DNA of 64,000 nt, taken from assembly GCA_018402545.1 (NCBI GenBank), contig JAGYIL010000004.1:62001-126000 (forward strand), read 5' to 3'. Positions within the stretch are counted from its first letter, which is position 1. The number at the start of each line of letters is the position of its first letter. The translations under genes and the position numbers were made by a program. Positions 50,661 to 57,767 of this stretch are shown here, in pieces. Source of the stretch: Saccharospirillum sp. (GTDB lineage Bacteria; Pseudomonadota; Gammaproteobacteria; Pseudomonadales; Natronospirillaceae). The notes below the pieces were generated by a model, which saw nothing but the letters and a program-made list of their open reading frames with translations, was not told where the DNA came from and ran no database searches.

Positions 50661-51110
50661 ATGTTAACGGAAGTCCGCTCAGTTGTAGTTTTTCCCTGTA
50701 TTGCCTTTGCCCTGGTCGCTTGCCAGACATTGCCCGATACAGTCCCTGAAGTGACGAATCCGTACCAGCGAGGTGCATTATTAACCCAAGCCTTGGCTGC
50801 AGTGGCTCCGCTTAGAGTAAGTATGACTGAGTACGCGATGGTGGAGGGGCATTATCCTGATTCGCTTGAAGAATTGGGCTTGGTTGAAGCTCAGATGCGC
50901 GACAGCCAGTACTTTCGGGAGCTGTATCTGGCCGAAGGCGGCCGCATCAAAGTATTGGTAGATGCCCGTTTGGGCGCACGGGCCACACTGGAGCTTGCCC
51001 CTAAAACAGTTATGGGTGGGATGTCCACGGAGTGGCAGTGCAGGACGAATGTCCCGGACACAACACAGGTTGACACGTGCCAGTACGATCGGCGACTGAA
51101 ATTTGATTAG
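50661..51110 (+). CDS. Lipoprotein with type IV pilin-like C-terminal domain
   Basis: 149 residues. The signal ends in ALVACQ rather than in a prepilin leader, so this is a lipoprotein. Yet the mature part reads like a pilin body: LRVSMTEYAMVEGHYPDSLEELGL, then LELAPKTVMGGMSTEWQCRTN and a second Cys, giving the disulfide loop of PilA. It may be a lipid-anchored minor pilin mimic or receptor. It sits inside the block bracketed by the 305-bp repeats. Confidence 0.65.
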   Translation: MLTEVRSVVVFPCIAFALVACQTLPDTVPEVTNPYQRGALLTQALAAVAPLRVSMTEYAMVEGHYPDSLEELGLVEAQMRDSQYFRELYLAEGGRIKVLVDARLGARATLELAPKTVMGGMSTEWQCRTNVPDTTQVDTCQYDRRLKFD

Positions 51111-51157
51111 CTTGCTAGTGAGCAACCGGCTAGGCAAACCGTATTTAAATTGTCTGA

Positions 51158-51462
51158 CTAGAAAGAAATTCGGCTTAGCAGGTCAGATATTGACTCGTTA
51201 TCCCACTCACCAAACACCAGCATTGGAGAGTCCACTTCAGGCTCCCGATAAATGTATAACGAGTCCTCGCCTTCCAGGCTATCGACCCAGTAGGCAACAA
51301 TATCGGTGCCTTCAAACTTCACCAAAGCTCCGCCCGATAAACCGAGAACTTGCGCTAAACCCGTGTTGCTAGCTTGCTGGGATATCAGCGAGTTAAACAC
51401 AGATTCGGTCGAATCACCCTGGTAACCAGAAAGTGTGAGCTCCGCCACAGACTTGCCAAACA
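51158..51462. repeat. Direct repeat, right copy (approx. 305 bp)
   Basis: Counterpart of 49080-49384. It covers the 3' part of the secreted-protein gene. Confidence 0.8.
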
Positions 51463-51718
51463 CCATGTCCGCTGGTTGCTGCAGAAAGATCAAGCTTTCG
51501 CCAGAGTGAAATACCACTTCTGAAGCTACAGGTTCGGATTGGACGATGGTAATCCTTGAAACGTCATTAATTGGAACGCACACATTAATTGGATAAATAG
51601 AAAGCTGAAAGGCCTCGGCGCATGCCTCTGAAGGCCAGTTTCTTTCATCAATTTCAAATGTCTCGGACGCCCAACTGGCATTGAACATTAGTAATAAAGT
51701 GAGAATTACTGTTCTCAT
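51158..51718 (-). CDS. Secreted protein of unknown function (full-length copy)
   Basis: 186 residues with a signal peptide (MRTVILTLLLMFNASWAS). Two Cys lie in the first third. The rest is acidic and beta-type (SIYPINVCVPINDVSRITIVQ, GDSTESVFNSLISQQAS, SLYIYREPEVDS). I do not recognise it. Its last 101 residues are repeated in the fragment at 49080-49385. Its start overlaps the stop of the upstream gene (ATGA). Confidence 0.7.
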   Translation of the reverse strand: MRTVILTLLLMFNASWASETFEIDERNWPSEACAEAFQLSIYPINVCVPINDVSRITIVQSEPVASEVVFHSGESLIFLQQPADMVFGKSVAELTLSGYQGDSTESVFNSLISQQASNTGLAQVLGLSGGALVKFEGTDIVAYWVDSLEGEDSLYIYREPEVDSPMLVFGEWDNESISDLLSRISF

Positions 51719-52032
51719 AAACCCAGCCCCGCTGCGTCGAATGACGTTCTAAATTGAAGTAGCCTAACCTTAGCGCAAGTGATACTGTTTTTTTCGGATT
51801 TGATACTGGAAACAGCCTGTTTACCAAGGTGCCTTGTCAGCCACTGCAGGTTGGGGCGTCCTGTTGGTCTTGGCACCCAGCGCAATGCGCTGGAGCATCG
51901 TTGAATTTCTTGCACGATCTGCCAATAAACGGCTGCAACTTCATCGTTCAAGGCCCCACGGTATCGATATTGAATACCAGCAGCATTAAAAAGCTCATTG
52001 ATTGCTTCTCGTGCAGGGTGAAGCTCCGACAT
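51715..52032 (-). CDS. Hypothetical protein upstream of the secreted protein
   Basis: 105 residues from the ATG at 52032, which has an AAGGAG six bases upstream. MSELHPAREAINELFNAAGIQYRYRG begins a soluble alpha/beta protein without a recognised motif; the C-terminal half is basic. The overlap with the secreted-protein gene supports both being expressed as an operon. Function unknown. Confidence 0.55.
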   Translation of the reverse strand: MSELHPAREAINELFNAAGIQYRYRGALNDEVAAVYWQIVQEIQRCSSALRWVPRPTGRPNLQWLTRHLGKQAVSSIKSEKNSITCAKVRLLQFRTSFDAAGLGL

Positions 52033-52206
52033 TACCAACTCCTTTTGACGAAATTTCGTACAGTGTATCGAACTACGGCTATGGCGAGTGAGGCGTTGGT
52101 CACAAATAGACGGACGGATTTATTTAAGGTTTAGCTTTATCGAACTTACAAATCGAGATATTTGGGCTAGAAATTCCTAGCGCGAAATTTCTTGTTGATA
52201 TATCCA

Positions 52207-52473
52207 TTACTCTTTGAAATCCCCCAACTGTTCATCGGTAGCCTCTGTGAGGCGATCGTACCCCTGGTCCGATATGGCTTTCAAACGTTGTGCCGTTGGC
52301 TTGAACAACGATGCGTCGATAGCTCTAGTCGATTGGTTAGAAGGGAAAATACTGGCTTTCGTAACTTGCTTTGCCTGGCTCCAGTCTACGTAGTCTGACG
52401 AGTCGTGACTTTCCCAGAATGCGCGTTCTTCTGCTTCAGTTTTGAACTCAGGTAACTTTTTTGGCTTTCGCAT
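52207..52473 (-). CDS. CopG/BrnA-like antitoxin with altered C-terminus
   Basis: 88 residues from the ATG at 52473. KKLPEFKTEAEERAFWESHDSSDYVDWSQAK is the well-conserved start of the CopG/BrnA antitoxin family. The DNA-binding ribbon-helix-helix expected after it is replaced by a poorly matching segment ending in QLGDFKE, so a frameshift or replacement is likely. It overlaps by 26 bases the end of a BrnT-like remnant, as in a brnTA operon. Confidence 0.55.
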   Translation of the reverse strand: MRKPKKLPEFKTEAEERAFWESHDSSDYVDWSQAKQVTKASIFPSNQSTRAIDASLFKPTAQRLKAISDQGYDRLTEATDEQLGDFKE

Positions 52474-52531
52474 AGTTAGCACTCTCTTTGCGGTGCATGT
52501 CGCGAGCGGAAATTAACCGGATCACTAATGT
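52448..52531 (-). pseudogene. BrnT toxin C-terminal remnant
   Basis: The reading TLVIRLISARDMHRKESANYAKAKK matches the last 25 residues of BrnT (RIISAR..t..Er..Y). The N-terminal RNase part is missing: the frame upstream runs through a terminator hairpin. The toxin is therefore broken. Confidence 0.55.
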
Positions 52532-52613
52532 GGAAATTCGACTGCGATTAGAGCGTAAAACGGTAGGGAGTGGTTGCGAGGGTGAAAGAATGAAAATTCT
52601 TCTGCCTCCAAAA

Positions 52614-52642
52614 AGCGAAAAACCCCGGTGAAACCACCGAGG
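52614..52642 (-). terminator. Terminator on the minus strand
   Basis: Stem CCTCGGTG / CACCGGGG (one mismatch), loop GTTT, then TTTTT on the minus strand. No intact minus-strand protein gene ends here, so it may close a small RNA. Confidence 0.6.
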
Positions 52643-52887
52643 TACAGACGCCGACCGGGATTGCCCAATCCATTTGCATGAAATGTTGGCCGGATTACCG
52701 ATTCTTGTCAACCGCCCTGTCGAGTGAGCTAGTTTGGACATGCGCGGGAACTGAAGAGTGATCAAAGCGCATGCCTGGAAGGATTGATCTCCGTTACATA
52801 AAATTACATTTGTAGAGCTTTTGGATAGTAAAGTGTAATCACAACTCACCCTTTGCAGCGTCATTCAGTTGGCTTCTGGTTTGGGCG

Positions 52888-52914
52888 AAAAGACCGCCTC
52901 CCGGGCGGTCTTTT
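52888..52914. terminator. Bidirectional terminator
   Basis: Perfect stem GACCGCC / GGCGGTC with a five-base loop, AAAA on the left and TTTT on the right. Confidence 0.7.
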
Positions 52915-52952
52915 CATTTCTGGGGGCATGGAACCATGTAGTGAAGGGTGAC

Positions 52953-52970
52953 TATAGGTTTAAACCTATA
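52953..52970. promoter_or_regulatory. 18-bp perfect palindrome, operator of the XRE gene
   Basis: TATAGGTTTAAACCTATA lies 30 bases before the start of the XRE regulator gene, at the position expected for an autoregulatory operator and core promoter. Confidence 0.65.
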
Positions 52971-52999
52971 TATTCTGGGGCCTGTATGAGGTGATTATT

Positions 53000-53302
53000 G
53001 TGACTAGAACACTAGATCAGATTCTGAAAGCCGAAAAGCCGGAAGTGGTTGCCAAAGCCAGAGACAAAGCAGACGCGATTCTGCTTAACATCCGCCTGGG
53101 TGAAATCCGCGCGCTTATGGAAAAGACGCAAAACGAAATGGCCGAAGCGTTGGGTGTGAAACAGCCGACGATTGCCGGCATGGAGAAGGCAGGGAAAGAC
53201 CTGAAACTTTCCAGCCTGAAGCGCTATGTTGAGGCGGGTGGCGGTAAGGTGCGACTCGACATTGAACTACCTGATGGCCAACATCATGGTTTTACGCTTT
53301 AA
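53000..53302 (+). CDS. XRE-family helix-turn-helix regulator (antitoxin-like, orphan)
   Basis: 100 residues from the GTG at 53000 (GAGG eight bases upstream). GEIRALMEKTQNEMAEALGVKQPTIAGMEKAGKDLKLSSLKRYVEA is an XRE helix-turn-helix as in HigA-type antitoxins; the C-terminus GGGKVRLDIELPDG is also typical. No toxin gene precedes it. The next gene overlaps its end in another frame and could be a partner or an unrelated protein. Confidence 0.8.
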   Translation: MTRTLDQILKAEKPEVVAKARDKADAILLNIRLGEIRALMEKTQNEMAEALGVKQPTIAGMEKAGKDLKLSSLKRYVEAGGGKVRLDIELPDGQHHGFTL

Positions 53303-53648
53303 CCATCCAGGCATCAGCTTTCTTGCCCTATCCGGCCTGATACTGATGCTCAGCGCATTCCTCTGGGCGGGTGATGCACCCAAAGAGATACTCATAGACC
53401 TTTCAATCGAAGATATTAACGATTGGTTGGTAGAGAAAGACACGCTCTGGTTGCAATTGACCGAGCCAGCCCAGGCACGAGTTAATACTCAGCTGGCAAC
53501 TGAACCCGGAGGCACGCGGTTCAGCGTCCATTTTGAAGGGCGCGAGTTAATGGCAGCCCACTGGTATGCAGAGCAAGACATCAGCGTAATCCGCACACCG
53601 GTAAATGACGCGACCGTGCAACTGCTTCAACTAGCCCAACCCAGGTAG
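53274..53648 (+). CDS. Hypothetical membrane-anchored protein overlapping the XRE gene
   Basis: 124 residues from the ATG at 53274 (an ATG at 53286 is an alternative), overlapping 29 bases of the XRE gene. One N-terminal membrane helix (ISFLALSGLILMLSAFLW) leads to a small periplasmic alpha/beta domain (IEDINDWLVEKDTLWLQLTEPAQARVNTQL). I do not recognise it. Overlap suggests co-expression with the regulator. Confidence 0.5.
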   Translation: MANIMVLRFNHPGISFLALSGLILMLSAFLWAGDAPKEILIDLSIEDINDWLVEKDTLWLQLTEPAQARVNTQLATEPGGTRFSVHFEGRELMAAHWYAEQDISVIRTPVNDATVQLLQLAQPR

Positions 53649-53727
53649 CGGCACCTACCCCTGAGGCGAATACCCGCCACATCGGGTATTCACTGGGCTC
53701 TCTCGCCGCTATGCTAGGACCAATACA

Positions 53728-53906
53728 TACAACCTTTTCAGGGAAGATGTGCTCAATGGCCTTAAACCAGAACATCGCACTGCTGATCGACTGCGACAAC
53801 GTCAGCCACCGGGCCATTGAGGGCGTACTGGAAGAACTCGCCAAATACGGCAAAGTGAATGTCCGCCACGCCCATGGCGACTGGAACAACCCGGCCATGA
53901 AAGGCT
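53728..53906. repeat. Direct repeat, left copy (approx. 179 bp)
   Basis: About seven mismatches to 55682-55860, offset 1954 bp. It contains the ribosome site and the first 50 codons of the NYN gene. Confidence 0.85.
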
Positions 53907-53908
53907 AA
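53756..53908 (+). pseudogene. 5' fragment of NYN-domain gene
   Basis: 50 residues nearly identical to the start of the NYN protein at 55710-56459, then TAA at the end of the repeat. The DarT start follows four bases later, so ribosomes ending this fragment could reinitiate on darT, which lacks its own good ribosome site. Confidence 0.85.
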
Positions 53909-53912
53909 GTAG

Positions 53913-54569
53913 ATGGCTTCCAACCACGCCAACACATTGAACCCTTCCAAGGCACTCATCTGGAGAATTGTTCACCGGCACAACATGCCCTGGGTCATCA
54001 CAAACGGATTGCATGCAGTCAACAGTGGCCCATTGGCTGACAATTGGGTGTCAATCGGGAACCCTGAGTTAATCGATAAACGGGCCAATCACCCCATTCC
54101 GGTGGGGCCCGGAGGCGTTCTTAACGACTATGTACCGTTCTATTTCACGCCTTTCTCGCCTATGTTGAATAATATTCGTACAGGCTATGGAGGTATTGTA
54201 AGGCGAGCGAATGACGACATCGTCATCCTGGTGTCTAGCCTGCACGAGTTGGCTAAGCAAAACATTCCCTTCGTTTTTACTGATTCCCATGCTTACTATG
54301 CTTGGGCCAGGTTTTATACCGAGCTTTCGGATCTTAATGTCATTGACTGGCCATTGCTGCAAAGCAAGGACTTCCGGCGCGACCTGGACGACCCAGGCAA
54401 GTTCGAGCGGTATCAGGCGGAAGCATTGGTGTACGGCCGGTGCCCGGTTGGCGGGCTGTTGGGTGTCATCTGCCATTCGGACACGGTAAGATCTGAACTA
54501 GAATTGATGATCAACACGAGTGGGTTGAATCTGCCGGTTTATACCCGGCCTAACTGGTATTTCCAATGA
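53913..54569 (+). CDS. darT: DarT-type DNA ADP-ribosyltransferase toxin
   Basis: 218 residues, normal length for DUF4433/DarT. Family features: [21 protein letters not shown] at the N-terminus, [28 protein letters not shown] and [14 protein letters not shown], where Glu170 corresponds to the catalytic Glu. DarT links ADP-ribose from NAD to thymidine in single-stranded DNA and blocks phage or host replication. The stop overlaps the darG start (ATGA). Confidence 0.92.
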   Translation: MASNHANTLNPSKALIWRIVHRHNMPWVITNGLHAVNSGPLADNWVSIGNPELIDKRANHPIPVGPGGVLNDYVPFYFTPFSPMLNNIRTGYGGIVRRANDDIVILVSSLHELAKQNIPFVFTDSHAYYAWARFYTELSDLNVIDWPLLQSKDFRRDLDDPGKFERYQAEALVYGRCPVGGLLGVICHSDTVRSELELMINTSGLNLPVYTRPNWYFQ

Positions 54570-55642
54570 TTAGATACACAACAGGCAACCTTCTGGACGC
54601 AGACGTCGAAGCGCTTGTGAACACCGTTAATACCGTCGGTGTCATGGGCAAGGGTATCGCTTTGATGTTTAAAGAGAGGTTTCCTAATAACAATAAAGAA
54701 TATGAGCTTGCCTGCAAACAAGGCGATGTCAAAACGGGCAAGGTGTTTGTCACCAGCTCGGATGAACTCATGGGGCCGCGCTGGATCATCAACTTCCCTA
54801 CAAAGCAGCACTGGCGGTCGAATTCGAAGGTTGAGTGGATTGATCAGGGTCTGGAAGACCTTCACGCCTTCCTGATCGACAACCAGGTGCGTTCCGTCGC
54901 CATTCCTCCCCTGGGTGCCGGGAACGGCGGACTGAAATGGTTGGACGTTAAGCCCAGAATTGAAGCCGCGCTGGCCGATCTCGAAAATGTGGATATCGTG
55001 ATATACGAACCGGTCGAGAAGTACCAGAACGTGGCTAAAAAAAGGGGGGTCGAAGCGCTAACCGCCCCTCGTGCCCTAATAGCAGAACTGGTGCGACGGT
55101 ACGCCGTACTTGGCATGGAGTGCAGCCTGCTCGAAATACAAAAGCTGGCGTGGTTTCTTCAGCGAGGGCTCGACAAGAATAGCATAAAGCACACGCTGAA
55201 TCTCGATTTCCAGCCCAAAAACTATGGCCCGTACGCGCATAATCTGGATAAGCTGCTCGATGCGTTGGATGGCAGTTACTTACAAGCCGATAAGCGAATC
55301 TCAGATGCCAAACCCTCGGACCTGATACGCTTTAATGACGACAAGAAGCTCAAAGTGCAAACCTACCTGAAGACGGAAGCTCAGCCATTCCTGCCAGCGC
55401 TGGAAGAGGTAACGGCTCTTATTGAAGGCTTCGAATCCCCTTTCGGAATGGAGCTGTTGTCTACCGTAGACTGGTTGGTATCAGAGCAGGGCTGCCCGGC
55501 CACCGTGGAAGGTGTTAAAGGCGGGGTGGCGGCCTGGCCTGCAGGTGCCAAATGGGCACAACGGAAGCAAAAGCTCTTCGATGACAGAAGTATCTCACTT
55601 GCCCTTGAGCGACTCTCGGGCCAGGTAGCGAAAACAGCTTAA
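54566..55642 (+). CDS. darG: DarG-type macrodomain antitoxin
   Basis: 358 residues. The macrodomain (about 1-150) has [19 protein letters not shown] and [13 protein letters not shown], the ADP-ribose-binding loops that remove the DNA modification. The C-terminal part (about 165-350) has [15 protein letters not shown] and [16 protein letters not shown], the accessory domain that also binds DarT. Complete in length; it forms the antitoxin of the adjacent darT. Confidence 0.92.
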   Translation: MIRYTTGNLLDADVEALVNTVNTVGVMGKGIALMFKERFPNNNKEYELACKQGDVKTGKVFVTSSDELMGPRWIINFPTKQHWRSNSKVEWIDQGLEDLHAFLIDNQVRSVAIPPLGAGNGGLKWLDVKPRIEAALADLENVDIVIYEPVEKYQNVAKKRGVEALTAPRALIAELVRRYAVLGMECSLLEIQKLAWFLQRGLDKNSIKHTLNLDFQPKNYGPYAHNLDKLLDALDGSYLQADKRISDAKPSDLIRFNDDKKLKVQTYLKTEAQPFLPALEEVTALIEGFESPFGMELLSTVDWLVSEQGCPATVEGVKGGVAAWPAGAKWAQRKQKLFDDRSISLALERLSGQVAKTA

Positions 55643-55681
55643 CCCTGCTGCTTCAGCAACACCCCGCTATGCTTGAATCAC

Positions 55682-55860
55682 TACAACCTTTTCAGGGAAG
55701 AAGCGCTCAATGGCTCTAAACCAGAACATCGCACTGCTGATCGACTGCGACAACGTCAGCCACCGCGCCATTGAGGGCGTGCTGGAAGAGCTCGCCAAAT
55801 ACGGCAAAGTGAATGTCCGCCACGCCCATGGCGACTGGAACAACCCGGCCATGAAAGGCT
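55682..55860. repeat. Direct repeat, right copy (approx. 179 bp)
   Basis: Counterpart of 53728-53906. It begins in the leader and ends within codon 51 of the intact NYN gene. Confidence 0.85.
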
Positions 55861-56459
55861 GGATCGAGAAGGTTCACCCCAACGCCATCCGCCCGATTCA
55901 GCAATTCGCCCTCACCAAAGGCAAAAACGCCACCGATGCCTCCATGATCATCGATGCAATGGATTTATTGTATGGTGACAATGTGAATGCCTTTGCACTG
56001 ATGACCAGCGACAGCGATTTCACGCCCCTGGTCATGCGCCTGCTGGAGAGTGGGTTCACGGTATACGGCTTTGGGGAGAAAAAGACGCCCCAGCCGTTTG
56101 TGGATGCGTGTTCCCAGTTTATTTATACGGAGAATCTAGAGACGGCAGAAGAACTGGAGCCGGCGGCAAACACCGTTACAAAGGCTGAAGCGCATCCTTC
56201 ACCGAAAAAGCAAAGCAGAAATGAGCTGAGGATGAATACGGCGCTTGTGAAGCTGTTGAGAACGGCCGTAGAACAAACCTCAGATGAGGAAGGGTGGGCA
56301 CATTTAGGGGGTGTTGGATCCTACATATCCAACAACAGCTCTTTTTCACCAGTCAATTATGGGTATAAAAAATTGAGTGAACTGGTTAAAGCATCGGAGC
56401 TGTTTGAAGTGCAGACTCACAACAAAACTGTACACATTCGTGACAATCGGGCGAGGTAG
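55710..56459 (+). CDS. NYN-domain protein with C-terminal OST-HTH/LOTUS domain
   Basis: 249 residues. The PIN-like NYN nuclease domain (about 5-145) keeps its acidic residues: ALLIDCDNVS, NATDASMIIDAMDLLY and MTSDSDFTPLV. After a linker, residues 170-245 (LRTAVEQTSDEEGWAHLGGVGSYI) fit an OST-HTH/LOTUS RNA-binding domain. So it is probably an RNA-cleaving or RNA-binding protein of the LabA/DUF88 type. Its 5' end is duplicated upstream of darT. Confidence 0.85.
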   Translation: MALNQNIALLIDCDNVSHRAIEGVLEELAKYGKVNVRHAHGDWNNPAMKGWIEKVHPNAIRPIQQFALTKGKNATDASMIIDAMDLLYGDNVNAFALMTSDSDFTPLVMRLLESGFTVYGFGEKKTPQPFVDACSQFIYTENLETAEELEPAANTVTKAEAHPSPKKQSRNELRMNTALVKLLRTAVEQTSDEEGWAHLGGVGSYISNNSSFSPVNYGYKKLSELVKASELFEVQTHNKTVHIRDNRAR

Positions 56460-56595
56460 ACTGTTAGCTGAGTCTGTCGGGTAGGAGTTTTCCGTAGGCA
56501 TTGCGGACAATAGGCTCCAAGTCGTTTGTTGTTCAGATAGCGAAGTAAAGTTGGTAATCTGCCTTAGTACTCCACAAATTTGGGAATAGATAAAC

Positions 56596-57690
56596 ATGAA
56601 AGCGGCAAAGCAGACGGACATGATTGATCAAAGACTAGCCGATCTGGAAGAAATACACGCGCATGTGAGCAACATAGACAAACGTATCGCAAAGCAGGTT
56701 AAGGGGGATATTCTAAAACTGAAAGCCGGTCATTCAGCAGAAAAATCAGCCGCCTATCTACTGGATAAGCTATTCCAGGAATCTGATAGAAGCATCCTTT
56801 TGCACGATCTTCGCTTGGATTTAGACGGTGACATTGCCCAAATAGATCACCTATCAATTAATCGTTACGGTTTTGTGAAGCTGTATGAAACCAAGTCCTT
56901 CTCGACGGGTATTAAAATCGACGATGATGGGGTTTTCTGGCGATGGGATGACTATGCGAAACGGTACATTGAGATACCTTCGCCAATTCTTCAATCGCAA
57001 CGGCACGAAGTGACGCTAAAAAATGCGCTTAATGCCATTGGCTACGAGCCATTGCACTTTAGCCATTATGTGCTGGTCGATTATAAAGCCAAGCTAATCA
57101 AACCTAAAGAAAGAAAGTTTGATAATGTTTGTCGGCCAGACAGGCTAGAGGAAGTTTGGAAGAAAGAAGAAGAAAAGCCACTAAACCTACGTGATCTGAG
57201 TGCAGGATTAAAAGGCGTAGGACGTTTATTCAGTGGCAAGGCATTGACCCCTGAAAAACTGCAAGAGTATGGCGATAAACTCGCGAAAATGCACTCTGTT
57301 CTGCAAATGGATGTTTGGTCCAGGTACGGGCTGGAAAAGCCGGAGAATGCACTTGCTGTTGAAAGCAAAGAGGTATCGGCAGATAAAAAAGTATATAAGA
57401 AGACACCATTCCTCCAGAAGCCCACTGGTGAGAATACTCAACTCTCAGAGCGACTGTCTTCATCCAAGGCGGCGAGGCGATTAAAGCTGAGCACTCTGGA
57501 TTTCCTAACCAAAGCTGAGAGCTTTGGCTTGGTGCTAAAAGAGGGAGATGCATATGTCGCGACTGAGAAAGCCCAGAAGCACGGTGTCGAAAACAAGATC
57601 TTTCGTAACATCCCCTATGTTTCATGGCCTGTTCCAATCATTGATAAGATTGGTGCTACGCTGACCACTGAAAAGGATGTCAGTGAATAG
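56596..57690 (+). CDS. NERD (nuclease-related) domain protein
   Basis: 364 residues. The NERD domain spans about 45-160: GHSAEKSAAYLLDKLF, then DIAQIDHLSINRYGFVKLYETKSF, where the D...E-x-K pattern is that of the restriction-endonuclease-like fold. The C-terminal third is helical and basic and ends in a winged-helix-like segment. It may cleave or bind DNA. It is co-oriented with the NYN and helicase genes, with gaps of 136 and 77 bases. The sequence is more A/T-rich than its neighbours. Confidence 0.8.
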   Translation: MKAAKQTDMIDQRLADLEEIHAHVSNIDKRIAKQVKGDILKLKAGHSAEKSAAYLLDKLFQESDRSILLHDLRLDLDGDIAQIDHLSINRYGFVKLYETKSFSTGIKIDDDGVFWRWDDYAKRYIEIPSPILQSQRHEVTLKNALNAIGYEPLHFSHYVLVDYKAKLIKPKERKFDNVCRPDRLEEVWKKEEEKPLNLRDLSAGLKGVGRLFSGKALTPEKLQEYGDKLAKMHSVLQMDVWSRYGLEKPENALAVESKEVSADKKVYKKTPFLQKPTGENTQLSERLSSSKAARRLKLSTLDFLTKAESFGLVLKEGDAYVATEKAQKHGVENKIFRNIPYVSWPVPIIDKIGATLTTEKDVSE

Positions 57691-57767
57691 AGGTTCAGCG
57701 CAACAGTATTGGCATCATCCTCCAAACCATGCGAACCTGGTAACAGCTGTAACCCAGGGAACCCAAG

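Larger units (their letters stand above)
52474..52999. other. Intergenic region with hairpins and operator
   Basis: 525 bases without an intact gene. It holds the BrnT remnant, a minus-strand terminator at 52614-52642, a possible short RNA gene ending in it (with TTGACA at 52711-52706), a bidirectional terminator at 52888-52914 and the palindrome at 52953-52970. Confidence 0.5.

Noticed and set aside
52448-52864. 138-residue minus-strand frame as a complete protein
   Set aside because: Only the last 25 residues resemble a protein family (BrnT); the rest translates through a terminator hairpin.
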